Shown: positions 1-8,993, numbered from the stretch's first letter. The stretch: 25,278 nt of DNA from a virus (IMGVR_UViG_3300025695_001264:1-25278), one strand, 5' to 3'. A program made the numbers and translations. The notes: generated by a model not told the origin, from the sequence alone.

Positions 1-1158
1 CGTTCTGTTGAACCTCACATTTTCTTACAACAGTCTTATCCCGAAGATTTCCACGTAGATATAGATTACGAACCAAAAGTTAATGATATTAACTATTGGA
101 AACAGTATGATATGGTATGTTACCATAGGTCTATCGGTAGAGACCCTGTTGCCTCTGTTCAAATTGTTCAGATGTTAAATAAGATGGGTATCGTAACTGT
201 AATGGATTTAGATGATTATTGGTTACCAACAAAGGAACACCCAGCACATAATCTTGTCGTTAAAAACGAATTACATAAAAAGATTGTAGATAATTTGAGA
301 GTCGCTCAATATGTGACAACCACCACTACTATTTTTGCCGAAGAGATTAAGAAAATTAATAAGAATATTTTTATCTTACCAAATGCAATTAATCCAAAAG
401 AACCTCAGTTTATGGCTGAGACAAAACCGTCAGACAAATTAAGATTCGGATGGTTGGGAGGTTCATCTCACTTACATGACTTAAAAATTCTTAAAGATGC
501 TTTTGGAAAATTAAATTCACAAAAAGACAACTTCAATGTTTATTTATGTGGATTTGATACTCGTGGAACAATTACTGAGATTAACCCTCAGACGGGAGAA
601 CAAAAACAAAGACCCATCCAACCTCACGAAACAGTATGGGCACAATATGAACAAATATTTACCAATAACTACAATTTGGTAACACCTGAACATAAGGAAT
701 TCCTAACAAAATATGTTCAAGAACCATATACCTTAGAAGAAAATCCATTCTATACTCGTGTGTGGACAGAACCTGTAACATCATACGCTAAGAATTATGC
801 GAACTTTGATGTGTCATTAGCACCACTTAAAAATCATATCTTTAACCGAGTAAAATCTCAGTTGAAAGTGATTGAGGCTGGTTTTTACAAGAAGGCACTT
901 ATAGCATCTAACATTGGTCCGTATACTATCGACTTGAAACATTCACTTCAAAATGGTAACTTTGTTGATGGTAACGCACTATTAGTCGAGGAAAGAAGAA
1001 ATCACTCTGATTGGGCAAAGTGGATGAAGAAACTTATTGACAACCCATCATGGGCTGAGGATTTGGGTGAAAGACTTTATGAGACGGTATCAAAAACATA
1101 TGACTTAAATATAGTAACAGAAACAAGAGCACAAATTTATAAGGAGATTGCAAAATGA
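1..1158 (+). CDS. Glycosyltransferase, GT4/GT1-like (5' truncated by window edge)
   Basis: The reading frame is open from base 1 to the TGA at 1156-1158, so the N-terminus lies outside the window; the first internal ATG is at 112. The visible 385 residues have the look of a GT-B glycosyltransferase. An N-terminal half carries a DLDDYW segment. A linker follows with a stretch of threonines and FILPNAIN, the usual end of the first Rossmann domain. The second half starts with the FGWLGGSSHLHDL segment typical of the nucleotide-sugar-binding domain. A later segment (SLAPLKNHIFNRVKSQLKVIE) resembles the donor-binding E-containing motif of GT4 enzymes. Donor and acceptor cannot be told. The stop overlaps the next start (ATGA), so translation is probably coupled. 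It is the first visible member of the glycan gene set. Confidence 0.75.
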   Translation, partial: RSVEPHIFLQQSYPEDFHVDIDYEPKVNDINYWKQYDMVCYHRSIGRDPVASVQIVQMLNKMGIVTVMDLDDYWLPTKEHPAHNLVVKNELHKKIVDNLRVAQYVTTTTTIFAEEIKKINKNIFILPNAINPKEPQFMAETKPSDKLRFGWLGGSSHLHDLKILKDAFGKLNSQKDNFNVYLCGFDTRGTITEINPQTGEQKQRPIQPHETVWAQYEQIFTNNYNLVTPEHKEFLTKYVQEPYTLEENPFYTRVWTEPVTSYAKNYANFDVSLAPLKNHIFNRVKSQLKVIEAGFYKKALIASNIGPYTIDLKHSLQNGNFVDGNALLVEERRNHSDWAKWMKKLIDNPSWAEDLGERLYETVSKTYDLNIVTETRAQIYKEIAK

Positions 1159-1858
1159 TAAATGTACCAAAGACAAAACTATTATTTTTTGACTTAGAGA
1201 CTGTTGGGATTGAGCAGGACTACAAGACATTGAAAAAGAACAAACCCGAACTTGCAAAATTGTTTGAGTCTTATCAAAATTGGATTGTAAAACGATTCCC
1301 CGAAGAGGAAGGTAATTCTGTTGAAGAGATGTTTTACAATAAGGCTGCACTCATTCCTGAGTTTGCCAAGATAATAGTGGCGTCTTTTGCCTTTTATGCC
1401 CCTGATGGTAATATACACAAACAAACATTCTCTTCTGACCAAGAGATTGAAGTGTTACAAGAAATCAAAAACTTACTCACCAAAGTTGGTAAGTTAGATT
1501 TTTACCTTTGTGGTCATAATATTAAAAACTTTGACATTCCAATGATGGGTAAACGTATGATTATTAATGGAATGAAACCACCATCAATCTTACCACAATA
1601 CGACACAAAACCGTGGGAGATGAGAGCAGTGGACACCATGGAGATTTGGAAGTTTGGTAACAACTTCTCAATGGCATCATTAGAATTAATGTGTGTATCC
1701 ATGGGAGTTACCTCACCCAAAGATGGTGAAGTAACAGGAAACATCGTTCACCAAACATATTGGGAAACAGAAGCTTTAGACCCAATCGCGACTTACTGTG
1801 AAGAAGATGTGGATGTATTAGCAAAATTAATGGACAAACTTTATAACTTAGTATAATG
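1155..1858 (+). CDS. DEDDy 3'-5' exonuclease (DnaQ/PolB-exonuclease-like)
   Basis: A 233-residue protein with the three exonuclease motifs in order. Exo I is FFDLET with D13 and E15, Exo II is GHNIKNFD near residue 120, and Exo III is YCEEDVD near the C-terminus, where the Y-x3-D spacing marks the DEDDy subtype. These four acidic residues bind two metal ions and hydrolyse 3'-terminal nucleotides. The small stand-alone size and the GHN.K.FD form resemble the predicted exonucleases related to the PolB proofreading domain. The role could be DNA repair, proofreading in trans or host DNA recycling. It starts with ATGA overlap on the upstream glycosyltransferase, and its stop shares one base with the dUTPase start (TAATG). 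The stop codon is TAA at about 1855-1857. Confidence 0.82.
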
Positions 1859-2452
1859 GGAAAATTTAAAGATATGACAGACGGTCTTAAGATGTTAAAA
1901 GACCTTCAAAAAAGTATGGGTAGTATGGACCTTAACGACCCACAAAAATTATTAGATTCAATGAATCTCGATATGGACAAATTAAATGATTCTTTCATGG
2001 AACAGATGACGCCAAAAACTATATTGAGGTATTCATTGAAATCCGTAAATAAAGAACCTGATTATGCATATCCTACAGATTCGGGATTTGACCTACGTTC
2101 CAATATGAAAGTAACACTCGGACCATTAGAAAGAGAATTAGTTCCAACAGGACTTTATTTAGACATACCTGAAGGTTTTGAAGTTCAAGTAAGACCTAAG
2201 AGTGGTTTAGCAATTAAAAAAGGACTGTCAGTGGTTAATACACCGGGGACGGTAGACCAAGGATATACTGGTGAAATTCAGGTTATTCTTATCAACCTAA
2301 GTAATGAGACTCACACCATAGAAATTGGTGATAAGATTGCACAGGCGGTTTTAAGTCCTGTGATGGTAGGAAAACATGTAACCCTACAAAGGGTATTAAA
2401 CGTAGATGATAAAGACCGTGGTGATAACGGATTCGGTTCAACAGGAAATTAA
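1856..2452 (+). CDS. dut: dUTPase (deoxyuridine triphosphatase) with N-terminal extension
   Basis: Hydrolyses dUTP to dUMP and pyrophosphate, keeping uracil out of phage DNA and feeding dTMP synthesis. All five motifs of the trimeric dUTPase family are present: DSGFDL at 75-80, RPKSGLA at 113-119, the GTVDQGYTGEI segment at 131-141 with the catalytic Asp (D134), KIAQAV at 160-165, and the P-loop-like RGDNGFGSTG at 188-197. The family core begins at about residue 51 (MTPKTIL). Before it sits a Met- and Asp-rich, helical-looking extension of 50 residues that dUTPases normally lack. The start at 1856 is chosen because it overlaps the preceding stop by one base and leaves no gap. An internal start at 2006 would give a standard-length enzyme, so the extension could be artefactual. 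Confidence 0.93.
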   Translation: MGKFKDMTDGLKMLKDLQKSMGSMDLNDPQKLLDSMNLDMDKLNDSFMEQMTPKTILRYSLKSVNKEPDYAYPTDSGFDLRSNMKVTLGPLERELVPTGLYLDIPEGFEVQVRPKSGLAIKKGLSVVNTPGTVDQGYTGEIQVILINLSNETHTIEIGDKIAQAVLSPVMVGKHVTLQRVLNVDDKDRGDNGFGSTGN

Positions 2453-2453
2453 T

Positions 2454-4934
2454 ATGATTACAATTGGATATAGTACAAAAAAAATTAACCCTGAATTTAG
2501 AGAATACATTGAGAAATCATGTGGACTGAGAGGTGTCGAAGTCATACCATTCGAAAATCCAGGGACGCATTCATTAACCGAAGCTTATAATATCATTCTT
2601 GATAAATCAACGAATGATATTGTTGTGCTTTGTCATGATGACATATATTTTGAAAAAGGTAATTGGGGTAATAAACTTATCAAACACTTTAAGAGAAACC
2701 CTGAATATGGGATATTGGGTGTTGCTGGTTCAACAAAATTACCTTCCTCAGCAAAATGGTGGGAAGACCCTCGTAGGATGAGAGGTATTGTAAACCATGA
2801 ACATGAAGGTAAAAAATGGGAGTCAAAATATTCACCAAGTTCAGGTAATAAGATTGATGACGTAGTTTTAGTGGACGGTTTGTTTATGGTTTTAAACAAA
2901 AAGAATATTCAAAAAAACTTTAATGAAGAAGTAAAAGGATTTCATTTATATGATGTAGACTTCTGTTTTAGAAATTACATTGAAGGTGTAAAGATTGGTG
3001 TTCTATATGATATTCGTATAACACACCTATCAATCGGTCAAACCAATCAACAATGGGAAGACAATAGAGAGGAATTTGCACAAAAGAATAGTGATAAATT
3101 ACCCATAAAAATATCACCTAATTTAAACATAAACTCACCAATTAAGGTATTATTATCTTCATTATTCTTTAAAGAATTTACAGGTTCTGAAATGTATGTT
3201 TTTGAATTAGCAAAAGAGTTAGTGAAACTTAATTGTGACGTAACTGTATTATCTGATACTAATGGTCCTCTTTCAAAAATTGCAAATCAATACAAAATAA
3301 AAACCTTATCCCATAATAACCCTCCTGGTTATATCATGGGTGACGGTATTATGAGATTTAACACACCTCAAGGTATTATTAAGACCGAACCGGGTAAGTT
3401 CTATAGAAATGGAATATATGATTTTGATATTATCCATGTTCAACACAAACCAATCACTGAACGTTTACTACAACTTTATCCCGACCTCCCTAAAGTTTCA
3501 ACTATTCACTCAGAAGTAATTTCATTGGAAGACCCTGTTAAAGACGAAACTATTATGAAATATATCACTATAAGACCTGAGATTAGTAATAAAATAATAA
3601 ATAATGATGGTATCGAGTCCGATAAGGTAAAATTGATATATAACCCAGTAGATATGAACAGGTTTAACACTAAAGGTATCTCAGACAAAAACTATATACT
3701 TTTTGTTGGTACTATTGATTACCTGAGAGAAAAGACGATTAAAGATGTGTCCGATTATGCAAAGTCTGTTGGTAAAGAATTTTGGATAGTAGGTGAAAAT
3801 AAATCCAACTATTTAGATGAACTATTAAAAGAATCTCATATTAAACATTACCCTTCAACACAAAGAGTTGAAAAATTCGTTAAAGAGTGTTCTGAAACTG
3901 CTGGTATTCTTCTTGGTAGGACAACTATTGAAAGTTGGTTATGTAATAAACCATCGTGGATTTATCAAGTTAATGATAAAGGTGACATTCTTTCAAAGGA
4001 AAGAACCACACCTCCTGACGATATAAATAAATTCTACTCTTCAGAGGTGGCTAAACAAATCAAAGAAGTATATATTGAATCAATGAAAAAATGGGAACAA
4101 AACTTAGATTTGGAAGAAAAGAGAAAACACCAAAGAATGATTTTCAATGGTAGGAAAATAATCCCTAACAATACTAAAAACTGGGGTGACTTAGTCCCAT
4201 TTAATATCATCGATAAGTTATTCAATAATCATGGATTAAATGAAACTGATGTTTTTAATGTTAAAAATCCTGGTAAACAATATAAAGTATATTCTACAGG
4301 TAGTGTTATGCATTTCACTAAACGAAACAGTATTGTTTGGGGGACAGGTTGTATAGATAAAGGAGCTATTGGAGATATACCACAGAAGGTATATGCGGTT
4401 AGAGGTCCCTTAACACGAGATGAGTTATTAAAACGAGGTATTGAATGTCCTGAAATTTATGGTGACCCAGCTTTACTTTATCCGATGATATACAATCCAA
4501 AAATCGAGAAGAAATATAAATGGGGTATCATTCCTCATTATATTGAATTTGAGTCAGATAAAGATATCGACATATTAAAAAATTTAGAACAATTAGGATT
4601 TAAAATTATAGATATTTCTTCAGGTGAAGAAGAGTTTATTAATCAAGTATTAGAAGTTGAAAATGTTATATCATCAAGTCTACACGGGTTGATTATTGCA
4701 GATGCATATGGTATACCGAACGCAAGAGTTAATATATCAAACAAACTAATTGGTGGTGATTTTAAATTTAAAGATTATTGTATGTCTGTAGGTAGAGAAA
4801 TTGACTTAGGTTTTCAACTTCATGAAAACACCACATTAGAAGAAATATTAGAGTTACATTTTAATAAATCTATTAAATTTAATTCGCTTAAACTATTAAA
4901 CTCGGCTCCGTGGGGTATTAAATATGTTCACTGA
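2454..4934 (+). CDS. Trimodular glycan enzyme: GT2-like + GT4-like + polysaccharide pyruvyl transferase
   Basis: An 826-residue fusion. Residues 1-215 look like a GT-A (GT2-type) transferase, with VLCHDDI (HDD at 61-63) as the metal/nucleotide-sugar site and YDVDFCFR at 166-173 as the acceptor-side acidic motif. Residues 229-570 look like a GT-B (GT4) enzyme, beginning KVLLSSLFFKEFTGSE and containing IYNPVDMNRF and ILFVGTIDYLREK. Residues 576-826 are a polysaccharide pyruvyl transferase: NWGD at 576-579, WGTGC at 629-633, VRGPLTRDELLKRG at 649-662, YGDPALL at 669-675 and SSSLHGLIIADAYGIP at 740-755. This last family puts a pyruvate ketal on a sugar using phosphoenolpyruvate. A longer reading from an ATG at 2406 is open but overlaps the dUTPase by 47 bases, so 2454 is preferred. 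The stop overlaps the next gene by 11 bases. Confidence 0.82.
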   Translation: MITIGYSTKKINPEFREYIEKSCGLRGVEVIPFENPGTHSLTEAYNIILDKSTNDIVVLCHDDIYFEKGNWGNKLIKHFKRNPEYGILGVAGSTKLPSSAKWWEDPRRMRGIVNHEHEGKKWESKYSPSSGNKIDDVVLVDGLFMVLNKKNIQKNFNEEVKGFHLYDVDFCFRNYIEGVKIGVLYDIRITHLSIGQTNQQWEDNREEFAQKNSDKLPIKISPNLNINSPIKVLLSSLFFKEFTGSEMYVFELAKELVKLNCDVTVLSDTNGPLSKIANQYKIKTLSHNNPPGYIMGDGIMRFNTPQGIIKTEPGKFYRNGIYDFDIIHVQHKPITERLLQLYPDLPKVSTIHSEVISLEDPVKDETIMKYITIRPEISNKIINNDGIESDKVKLIYNPVDMNRFNTKGISDKNYILFVGTIDYLREKTIKDVSDYAKSVGKEFWIVGENKSNYLDELLKESHIKHYPSTQRVEKFVKECSETAGILLGRTTIESWLCNKPSWIYQVNDKGDILSKERTTPPDDINKFYSSEVAKQIKEVYIESMKKWEQNLDLEEKRKHQRMIFNGRKIIPNNTKNWGDLVPFNIIDKLFNNHGLNETDVFNVKNPGKQYKVYSTGSVMHFTKRNSIVWGTGCIDKGAIGDIPQKVYAVRGPLTRDELLKRGIECPEIYGDPALLYPMIYNPKIEKKYKWGIIPHYIEFESDKDIDILKNLEQLGFKIIDISSGEEEFINQVLEVENVISSSLHGLIIADAYGIPNARVNISNKLIGGDFKFKDYCMSVGREIDLGFQLHENTTLEEILELHFNKSIKFNSLKLLNSAPWGIKYVH

Positions 4935-5616
4935 TTTAAACATAGATAGACCAATTAATCTCATACAAGAAGTAAGGACATTACACTCACTTTGTGAGAA
5001 TGGTGTGTCTTTGTATTGTGATTCACACAACTATCAAAAATTACTACCCTTAAAAGAGTTTTTCGATTGTAATATTAACTTGGGATTAAATCCTTCAGGT
5101 AAAAGTTTTAGTGAGGTAGTATCAATAATACATCATGAACCAACCACAAAAATTGATAATATTGTTAAAAATTTAATTTTTCCAAAGTCTTTAATAGATT
5201 TCTGTCAAGAAGAAAATGATAATAAATTAGATGAAATCTATTTCAGGGGATTAATAACTGGTAAAAGAGAGAAAAGTATTGAAAAACTTAAAAGTATAAC
5301 TAATAAAACAATCACTATAGATTCATCAAATAAAGGAAGAAAATTCCCATTAAAAACATTTGATAAAGATTATTTTGATGAAATGAAAAAATACAGATTT
5401 GTATTTTGTCCTGATGGTGATTTTGTTTGGTCATATAGATTTTTTGAAACTATAATGTGTGGGGCAATACCAATAGTTGAAAACGAATCTGCACTTTTTA
5501 GTGGTTTTTATTATTATAATTTAAAGTCCGATTTAAACTCTATAGAGTGGAATAAAGAATGGGTAATAAAAAATTTAGAACTTTTAAAACAAAATTTTAC
5601 ATATGAAATTAATTGA
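4924..5616 (+). CDS. Probable glycosyltransferase, exostosin/GT47-like
   Basis: A 230-residue protein whose C-terminal half reads like the donor-binding half of exostosin-type or related GT-B transferases. The key stretch is YRFVFCPDGDFVWSYRF followed by FETIMCGAIPIVENE; the conserved glutamate and the CGAIPI turn contact the nucleotide sugar in this superfamily. The N-terminal half is not recognisable and is shorter than usual, so this may be a reduced enzyme or one half of a pair. The gene is very AT-rich (16 of 60 G+C in the line starting at 5101), more so than the epimerase gene downstream. It overlaps the trimodular enzyme by 11 bases and nadE by 14 bases, so the three are probably co-translated. 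Substrate unknown. Confidence 0.6.
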   Translation: MFTDLNIDRPINLIQEVRTLHSLCENGVSLYCDSHNYQKLLPLKEFFDCNINLGLNPSGKSFSEVVSIIHHEPTTKIDNIVKNLIFPKSLIDFCQEENDNKLDEIYFRGLITGKREKSIEKLKSITNKTITIDSSNKGRKFPLKTFDKDYFDEMKKYRFVFCPDGDFVWSYRFFETIMCGAIPIVENESALFSGFYYYNLKSDLNSIEWNKEWVIKNLELLKQNFTYEIN

Positions 5617-6346
5617 AAAGATTACCGAATGGATTAAAAATTATGCAGAAGAGAATAGAATAAGTTCTTTAGTTGTTGGTGTATCAGGAGGCGTAGACTC
5701 TGCACTGGTTTCTACATTATGCGCAAAAACAGGGTTACCGACACACTGTGTATTAATACCAATACATCAAGACCCATCACATACTGAGAGAGGTATGAAC
5801 CATGTGAGATGGTTACAGAAAGACCACGACTTGGTGGGGTTACATGAGTTTAATTTAACCGATGTTTATGACAAATTTGTAAATACTATGGAATACGCGT
5901 CTTCACCACTTGGTTTTGCGAATTCTCGTTCACGACTACGGATGGTTACGTTATATCAATTGGCAACTACCGTTAATGGTTTGGTTGTCGGTACCGGTAA
6001 TAAAGTTGAAGACTTTGGTGTGGGTTTTTACACAAAGTATGGTGATGGAGGGGTGGACATTTCACCCATTGCAGATTTAATGAAAACCGAAGTCTACGAA
6101 CTAGCCGAAGAATTAGGTATAAATCAAGAAATATTAGATGCCCAACCAACAGACGGTCTATGGGGTGATGATAGAAATGATGAAGACCAAATCGGGGCCA
6201 CTTACCCTGAATTGGAATGGGCAATGGGATATGTCGGTGACGGGTCTGATTTAGATAGTAGACAACAAAGAGTATTAGAAATCTACGAAAATTTTCACGA
6301 AAAAAATAAACATAAAATGGAACCGATTCAGGTATTTAAAAAATGA
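5603..6346 (+). CDS. nadE: NH3-dependent NAD+ synthetase
   Basis: Amidates nicotinic acid adenine dinucleotide to NAD+ with ATP and ammonia, the last step of NAD synthesis. The 247 residues carry the N-type ATP-pyrophosphatase P-loop SGGVDS at 28-33, NSRSRLRM at 107-114, the family signature GTGNKVEDF at 130-138, the TKYGDGGVDISPIADL stretch near 144-159, and the C-terminal PTDGLW...DEDQIGATYPELE segment typical of NadE. The length fits the ammonia-using form with no glutaminase domain. It lies inside the glycan block, overlapping the gene before it by 14 bases and the NAD-dependent sugar dehydrogenase after it by 4 (ATGA). That suggests supply of NAD+ for sugar oxidation; a part in offsetting host NAD+-depleting defences is an alternative. 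Confidence 0.92.
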   Translation: MKLIEKITEWIKNYAEENRISSLVVGVSGGVDSALVSTLCAKTGLPTHCVLIPIHQDPSHTERGMNHVRWLQKDHDLVGLHEFNLTDVYDKFVNTMEYASSPLGFANSRSRLRMVTLYQLATTVNGLVVGTGNKVEDFGVGFYTKYGDGGVDISPIADLMKTEVYELAEELGINQEILDAQPTDGLWGDDRNDEDQIGATYPELEWAMGYVGDGSDLDSRQQRVLEIYENFHEKNKHKMEPIQVFKK

Positions 6347-7509
6347 AAAAAATAGGAGTAATTGGTGTTGGGAAGTTAGGTCTATCTTTCGCACTTTTAG
6401 CTGAACATAAAGGATACGAGGTTATTGGTTCAGATATATCAAAAGAGTATGTTGACCAACTTAACCATAAAACACTTAAGAGTAACGAACCTTATATTGA
6501 GGAATTTTTAAAAGAGTCCAGTAAATTTTATGTGACCACACATAATGTTGAAGTTATTGAAAACACGGACATCATTTTCACTTTTGTTCCTACACCTTCA
6601 CTTCCAACTGGTGAGTATAATCACGAATATGTGGAACAGGTGGTTGAGTCTTTTGAGATGATGTATAACAATGGTCATGATTTGGTTGGTAAAATTTTAG
6701 TAGTTGGATGTACAACCAACCCTGGTTACGTAGATACCATCACGGAAAGATTGAGTAAGTTCGGTATGGACGTCTGTTACAACCCTGAGTTTATTGCTCA
6801 AGGTGATATTGTGAATGGGTTAAAATACGCCGACATGGTGTTAATTGGAACCTCATCAATGGTGGAAGTTGAAAGGGTAAAAGACATCTATAAGATTTTG
6901 ATGGATGATGAAAATCCAAAGTTCAACGTAATGTCCAATACCGCAGCTGAAATAACTAAGATTTCAGTTAACTGTTACCTAACTACAAAAATATCATTTG
7001 CCAATATGATTGGTGAGATTTGTCATAACACGGGTATTGGTGAAGAAGTTGAGACCGTATTATCCGCAATAGGTGATGATACAAGAGTTGGTAAAAAATA
7101 TTTGAACTATGGATTTGGTTTTGGTGGTCCTTGTCTTCCACGTGATAATAGAGCACTCGGTGTACATGCTGAGAAAGTAGGTTTAGAAATCAATTTACCA
7201 TTAGAAGTGGATAAGTTTAATATTGAACACCACAAATATTTGGTAAACAAATTTGTTATGGAGAATCCAAACCGTAATACAACATTTGTTTTCAATTCAG
7301 TGACCTATAAAAAAGGAACGGACCTGCTTATTGAATCACAACAATTAAATCTTTTACTTTCATTATTGACTGAAGGGTATAGATGTGTTGTTATTGATAT
7401 CGATGAAGTTAGAGAACAATTAGAAAACCCACTCACTAAAACATACGGTAATAAAATAAAATTCCAACCTATTGGTACGACCGCAGAAGGGGTAAAAATT
7501 ATACTTTAA
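6343..7509 (+). CDS. UDP-glucose/GDP-mannose dehydrogenase family protein (UDP-glucose 6-dehydrogenase-like)
   Basis: Oxidises a nucleotide-activated hexose twice at C6 with 2 NAD+ to give a uronic acid donor. The 388-residue length is close to the family norm. Visible elements are the N-terminal Rossmann loop GVIGVGKLGL (GxGxxG, residues 5-14), FVPTP at 81-85, YNPEF at 146-150 with the conserved Glu149, the linker-helix lysine K206 in AAEITKISVN, and the active-site FGFGGPCLPRDN with catalytic Cys264. The C-terminal domain (VTYKKGTDLLIESQQLNLL) is the usual nucleotide-sugar-binding half, where family members more often have KxxTdDxRESps. UDP-glucose, UDP-HexNAc and GDP-mannose cannot be distinguished by eye. 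It overlaps nadE by 4 bases, a logical pairing because the enzyme consumes NAD+. Confidence 0.87.
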   Translation: MKKIGVIGVGKLGLSFALLAEHKGYEVIGSDISKEYVDQLNHKTLKSNEPYIEEFLKESSKFYVTTHNVEVIENTDIIFTFVPTPSLPTGEYNHEYVEQVVESFEMMYNNGHDLVGKILVVGCTTNPGYVDTITERLSKFGMDVCYNPEFIAQGDIVNGLKYADMVLIGTSSMVEVERVKDIYKILMDDENPKFNVMSNTAAEITKISVNCYLTTKISFANMIGEICHNTGIGEEVETVLSAIGDDTRVGKKYLNYGFGFGGPCLPRDNRALGVHAEKVGLEINLPLEVDKFNIEHHKYLVNKFVMENPNRNTTFVFNSVTYKKGTDLLIESQQLNLLLSLLTEGYRCVVIDIDEVREQLENPLTKTYGNKIKFQPIGTTAEGVKIIL

Positions 7510-7514
7510 ACATT

Positions 7515-8366
7515 ATGATAACATTTTCATCACTCGGTAAATATGGTCGGTTAGGTAATCAACTATTTCAATATTCCATATTAAAATCAGTATCACTTCA
7601 AACCAATTATGAAATAGTTTTGAACAAAAACATTTTTAATTTTGTTTGGCACGGTCAAAAATGTTTATTAAATAATTTTAAATTAAAAAGTGCAAATTAT
7701 GGTAACCCTAAACCTGAACATTATTATAGAGAAAAAATGGACTCAACAATATTAAGTCCAAAAATGTATGATAAAAACGTGTATAATGTTTTAGATAATA
7801 CTGATTTTTTTGGGTATTTTCAAAACGCAAAATACTATGAAGATATAAGAATATTATTAAGAGATGAGTTAGAAATGAGTGACCGATATGAAGATTATGC
7901 AAAAAATTATCTTAGTAAATTTAATAATCATACAGTATCTTTACATGTAAGGAGAGGAGATGTGTCTAATGGTACTAATAAAAATTGTGATTGGTCAAAT
8001 GATTTTAGTGAGGGTTCAACATTAAAAAATTATTATCAAGAGGCACTGAATAATGTACCGGAAGATAGTAGTATCATTTTGTTTACTGGTGGGAATAGAA
8101 ATAATGATAATACTATGGATTACGAATGGTGTAAAAAAAACTTTAACGATAATAGGATAATAATGACTGAAGAAATGGATGAGTTAGAAACATTTTCAAT
8201 AATGACAAAAGTTGACACTAATATTATCGGATTCAAGTCAACTTTTAGTTGGTGGGGAGGGTTTTTAAATAAAAATGAGAGTGTAATTGCTCCTAAAAAT
8301 TTTAATCCAACGATAGATACACCTGAAAATATCGAAGTATACCCATCGTATTTTAAAACAATTTAA
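7515..8366 (+). CDS. Alpha-1,2-fucosyltransferase-like glycosyltransferase (GT11)
   Basis: The 283 residues carry the hallmarks of family GT11: GRLGNQLFQY at 11-20, the donor-binding HVRRGDV at 144-150 (HxRRxD motif), and STFSWWGGFL at 242-251. Known members transfer L-fucose from GDP-L-fucose to the 2-position of a galactose. No GDP-fucose synthesis genes (GDP-mannose 4,6-dehydratase, fucose synthase) are visible here, but a GDP-mannose 3,5-epimerase lies 1.3 kb downstream. Its product, GDP-L-galactose, is GDP-fucose with an extra 6-hydroxyl, so the true donor may be GDP-L-galactose. There are 5 bases between the dehydrogenase stop and this start. The gene is strikingly AT-rich: the line at 7621 has 12 of 60 G+C, a hint of separate origin. 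Confidence 0.9.
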   Translation: MITFSSLGKYGRLGNQLFQYSILKSVSLQTNYEIVLNKNIFNFVWHGQKCLLNNFKLKSANYGNPKPEHYYREKMDSTILSPKMYDKNVYNVLDNTDFFGYFQNAKYYEDIRILLRDELEMSDRYEDYAKNYLSKFNNHTVSLHVRRGDVSNGTNKNCDWSNDFSEGSTLKNYYQEALNNVPEDSSIILFTGGNRNNDNTMDYEWCKKNFNDNRIIMTEEMDELETFSIMTKVDTNIIGFKSTFSWWGGFLNKNESVIAPKNFNPTIDTPENIEVYPSYFKTI

Positions 8367-8378
8367 AACTTTAAAATT

Positions 8379-8993
8379 ATGTTAATAGATTTAAGAAAAC
8401 TAAATAAAAAATACAATTTAAATATTGATGGTGTAATACATATTGGTGCACACTATGGTGAAGAAAATAATGTTTACAGAGAATTAAATATCGATAATAT
8501 CATCTATGTAGAACCAATCAAATCAACATACGACATATTGGTCGATTCGACAAAGGATAATAAAAACACACTATACTTTAACACCGCCTTAGGGAATTTT
8601 AATGGTAAAACTATGATGAATATGTCATCAAACAGAAATACATCAGCATCAATATTAAAACCGAAAAATCATCTTTATCTAAGTCCAAATGTTAAATTCC
8701 AAGGTGAAGTAGAAGTTAATATAGATTTACTTGATAACTTAGAATTTAATAGACAAGATTATAATATGATTAATATTGATGTACAAGGTTATGAGCTTGA
8801 AGTATTTAAAGGAGGTAAAGACACTTTAAATGGTATTGATTATATTATGGCAGAAATAAACCGAGATGAGGTCTATGAAGACTGTGCACAGTTAGACGAA
8901 CTAATAGAATTTTTGTCACCTTATGGTTTTGAATTAGTGGAAACTAATTGGGCCGGTCGTGAATGGGGTGATGGATTTTTTATTAAAAGATAA
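8379..8993 (+). CDS. FkbM family SAM-dependent methyltransferase (first of a pair)
   Basis: The 204 residues match the FkbM methyltransferase pattern. GVIHIGAHYGEE at 18-29 is the SAM-binding glycine loop, YVEP at 43-46 holds the acidic residue for the ribose, and MINIDVQGYELEVFKGG is the characteristic second half (ID.QG.E...L.G). FkbM enzymes usually O-methylate sugars or polyketides, which fits the glycan setting. The C-terminus (GREWGDGFFIKR) is the typical end. Next comes a second, different FkbM gene after 4 bases. The region is AT-rich like the GT11 gene. The substrate sugar and position are unknown. Confidence 0.85.
   Translation: MLIDLRKLNKKYNLNIDGVIHIGAHYGEENNVYRELNIDNIIYVEPIKSTYDILVDSTKDNKNTLYFNTALGNFNGKTMMNMSSNRNTSASILKPKNHLYLSPNVKFQGEVEVNIDLLDNLEFNRQDYNMINIDVQGYELEVFKGGKDTLNGIDYIMAEINRDEVYEDCAQLDELIEFLSPYGFELVETNWAGREWGDGFFIKR

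Noticed and set aside
1105-1744. Minus-strand open frames opposite the exonuclease and similar shadows elsewhere
   Set aside because: They overlap well-supported genes with clear motifs and have no recognisable products.
2406-2453. An upstream ATG extending the trimodular enzyme
   Set aside because: It overlaps the dUTPase P-loop motif region by 47 bases and adds no recognisable residues; the ATG at 2454 follows the dUTPase stop directly.
4022-4029. An exact TATAAATA box
   Set aside because: It lies deep inside the trimodular enzyme's coding sequence and has no gene start nearby; it illustrates the chance rate of this 8-mer.
5603-6346. Sugar amidotransferase (WbpG-like) as an alternative to NadE
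   Set aside because: Both share the SGGVDS P-loop, and the glycan setting made it tempting, but the GTGNK, TKYGDGG and DEDQIG segments are specific to NAD synthetases.
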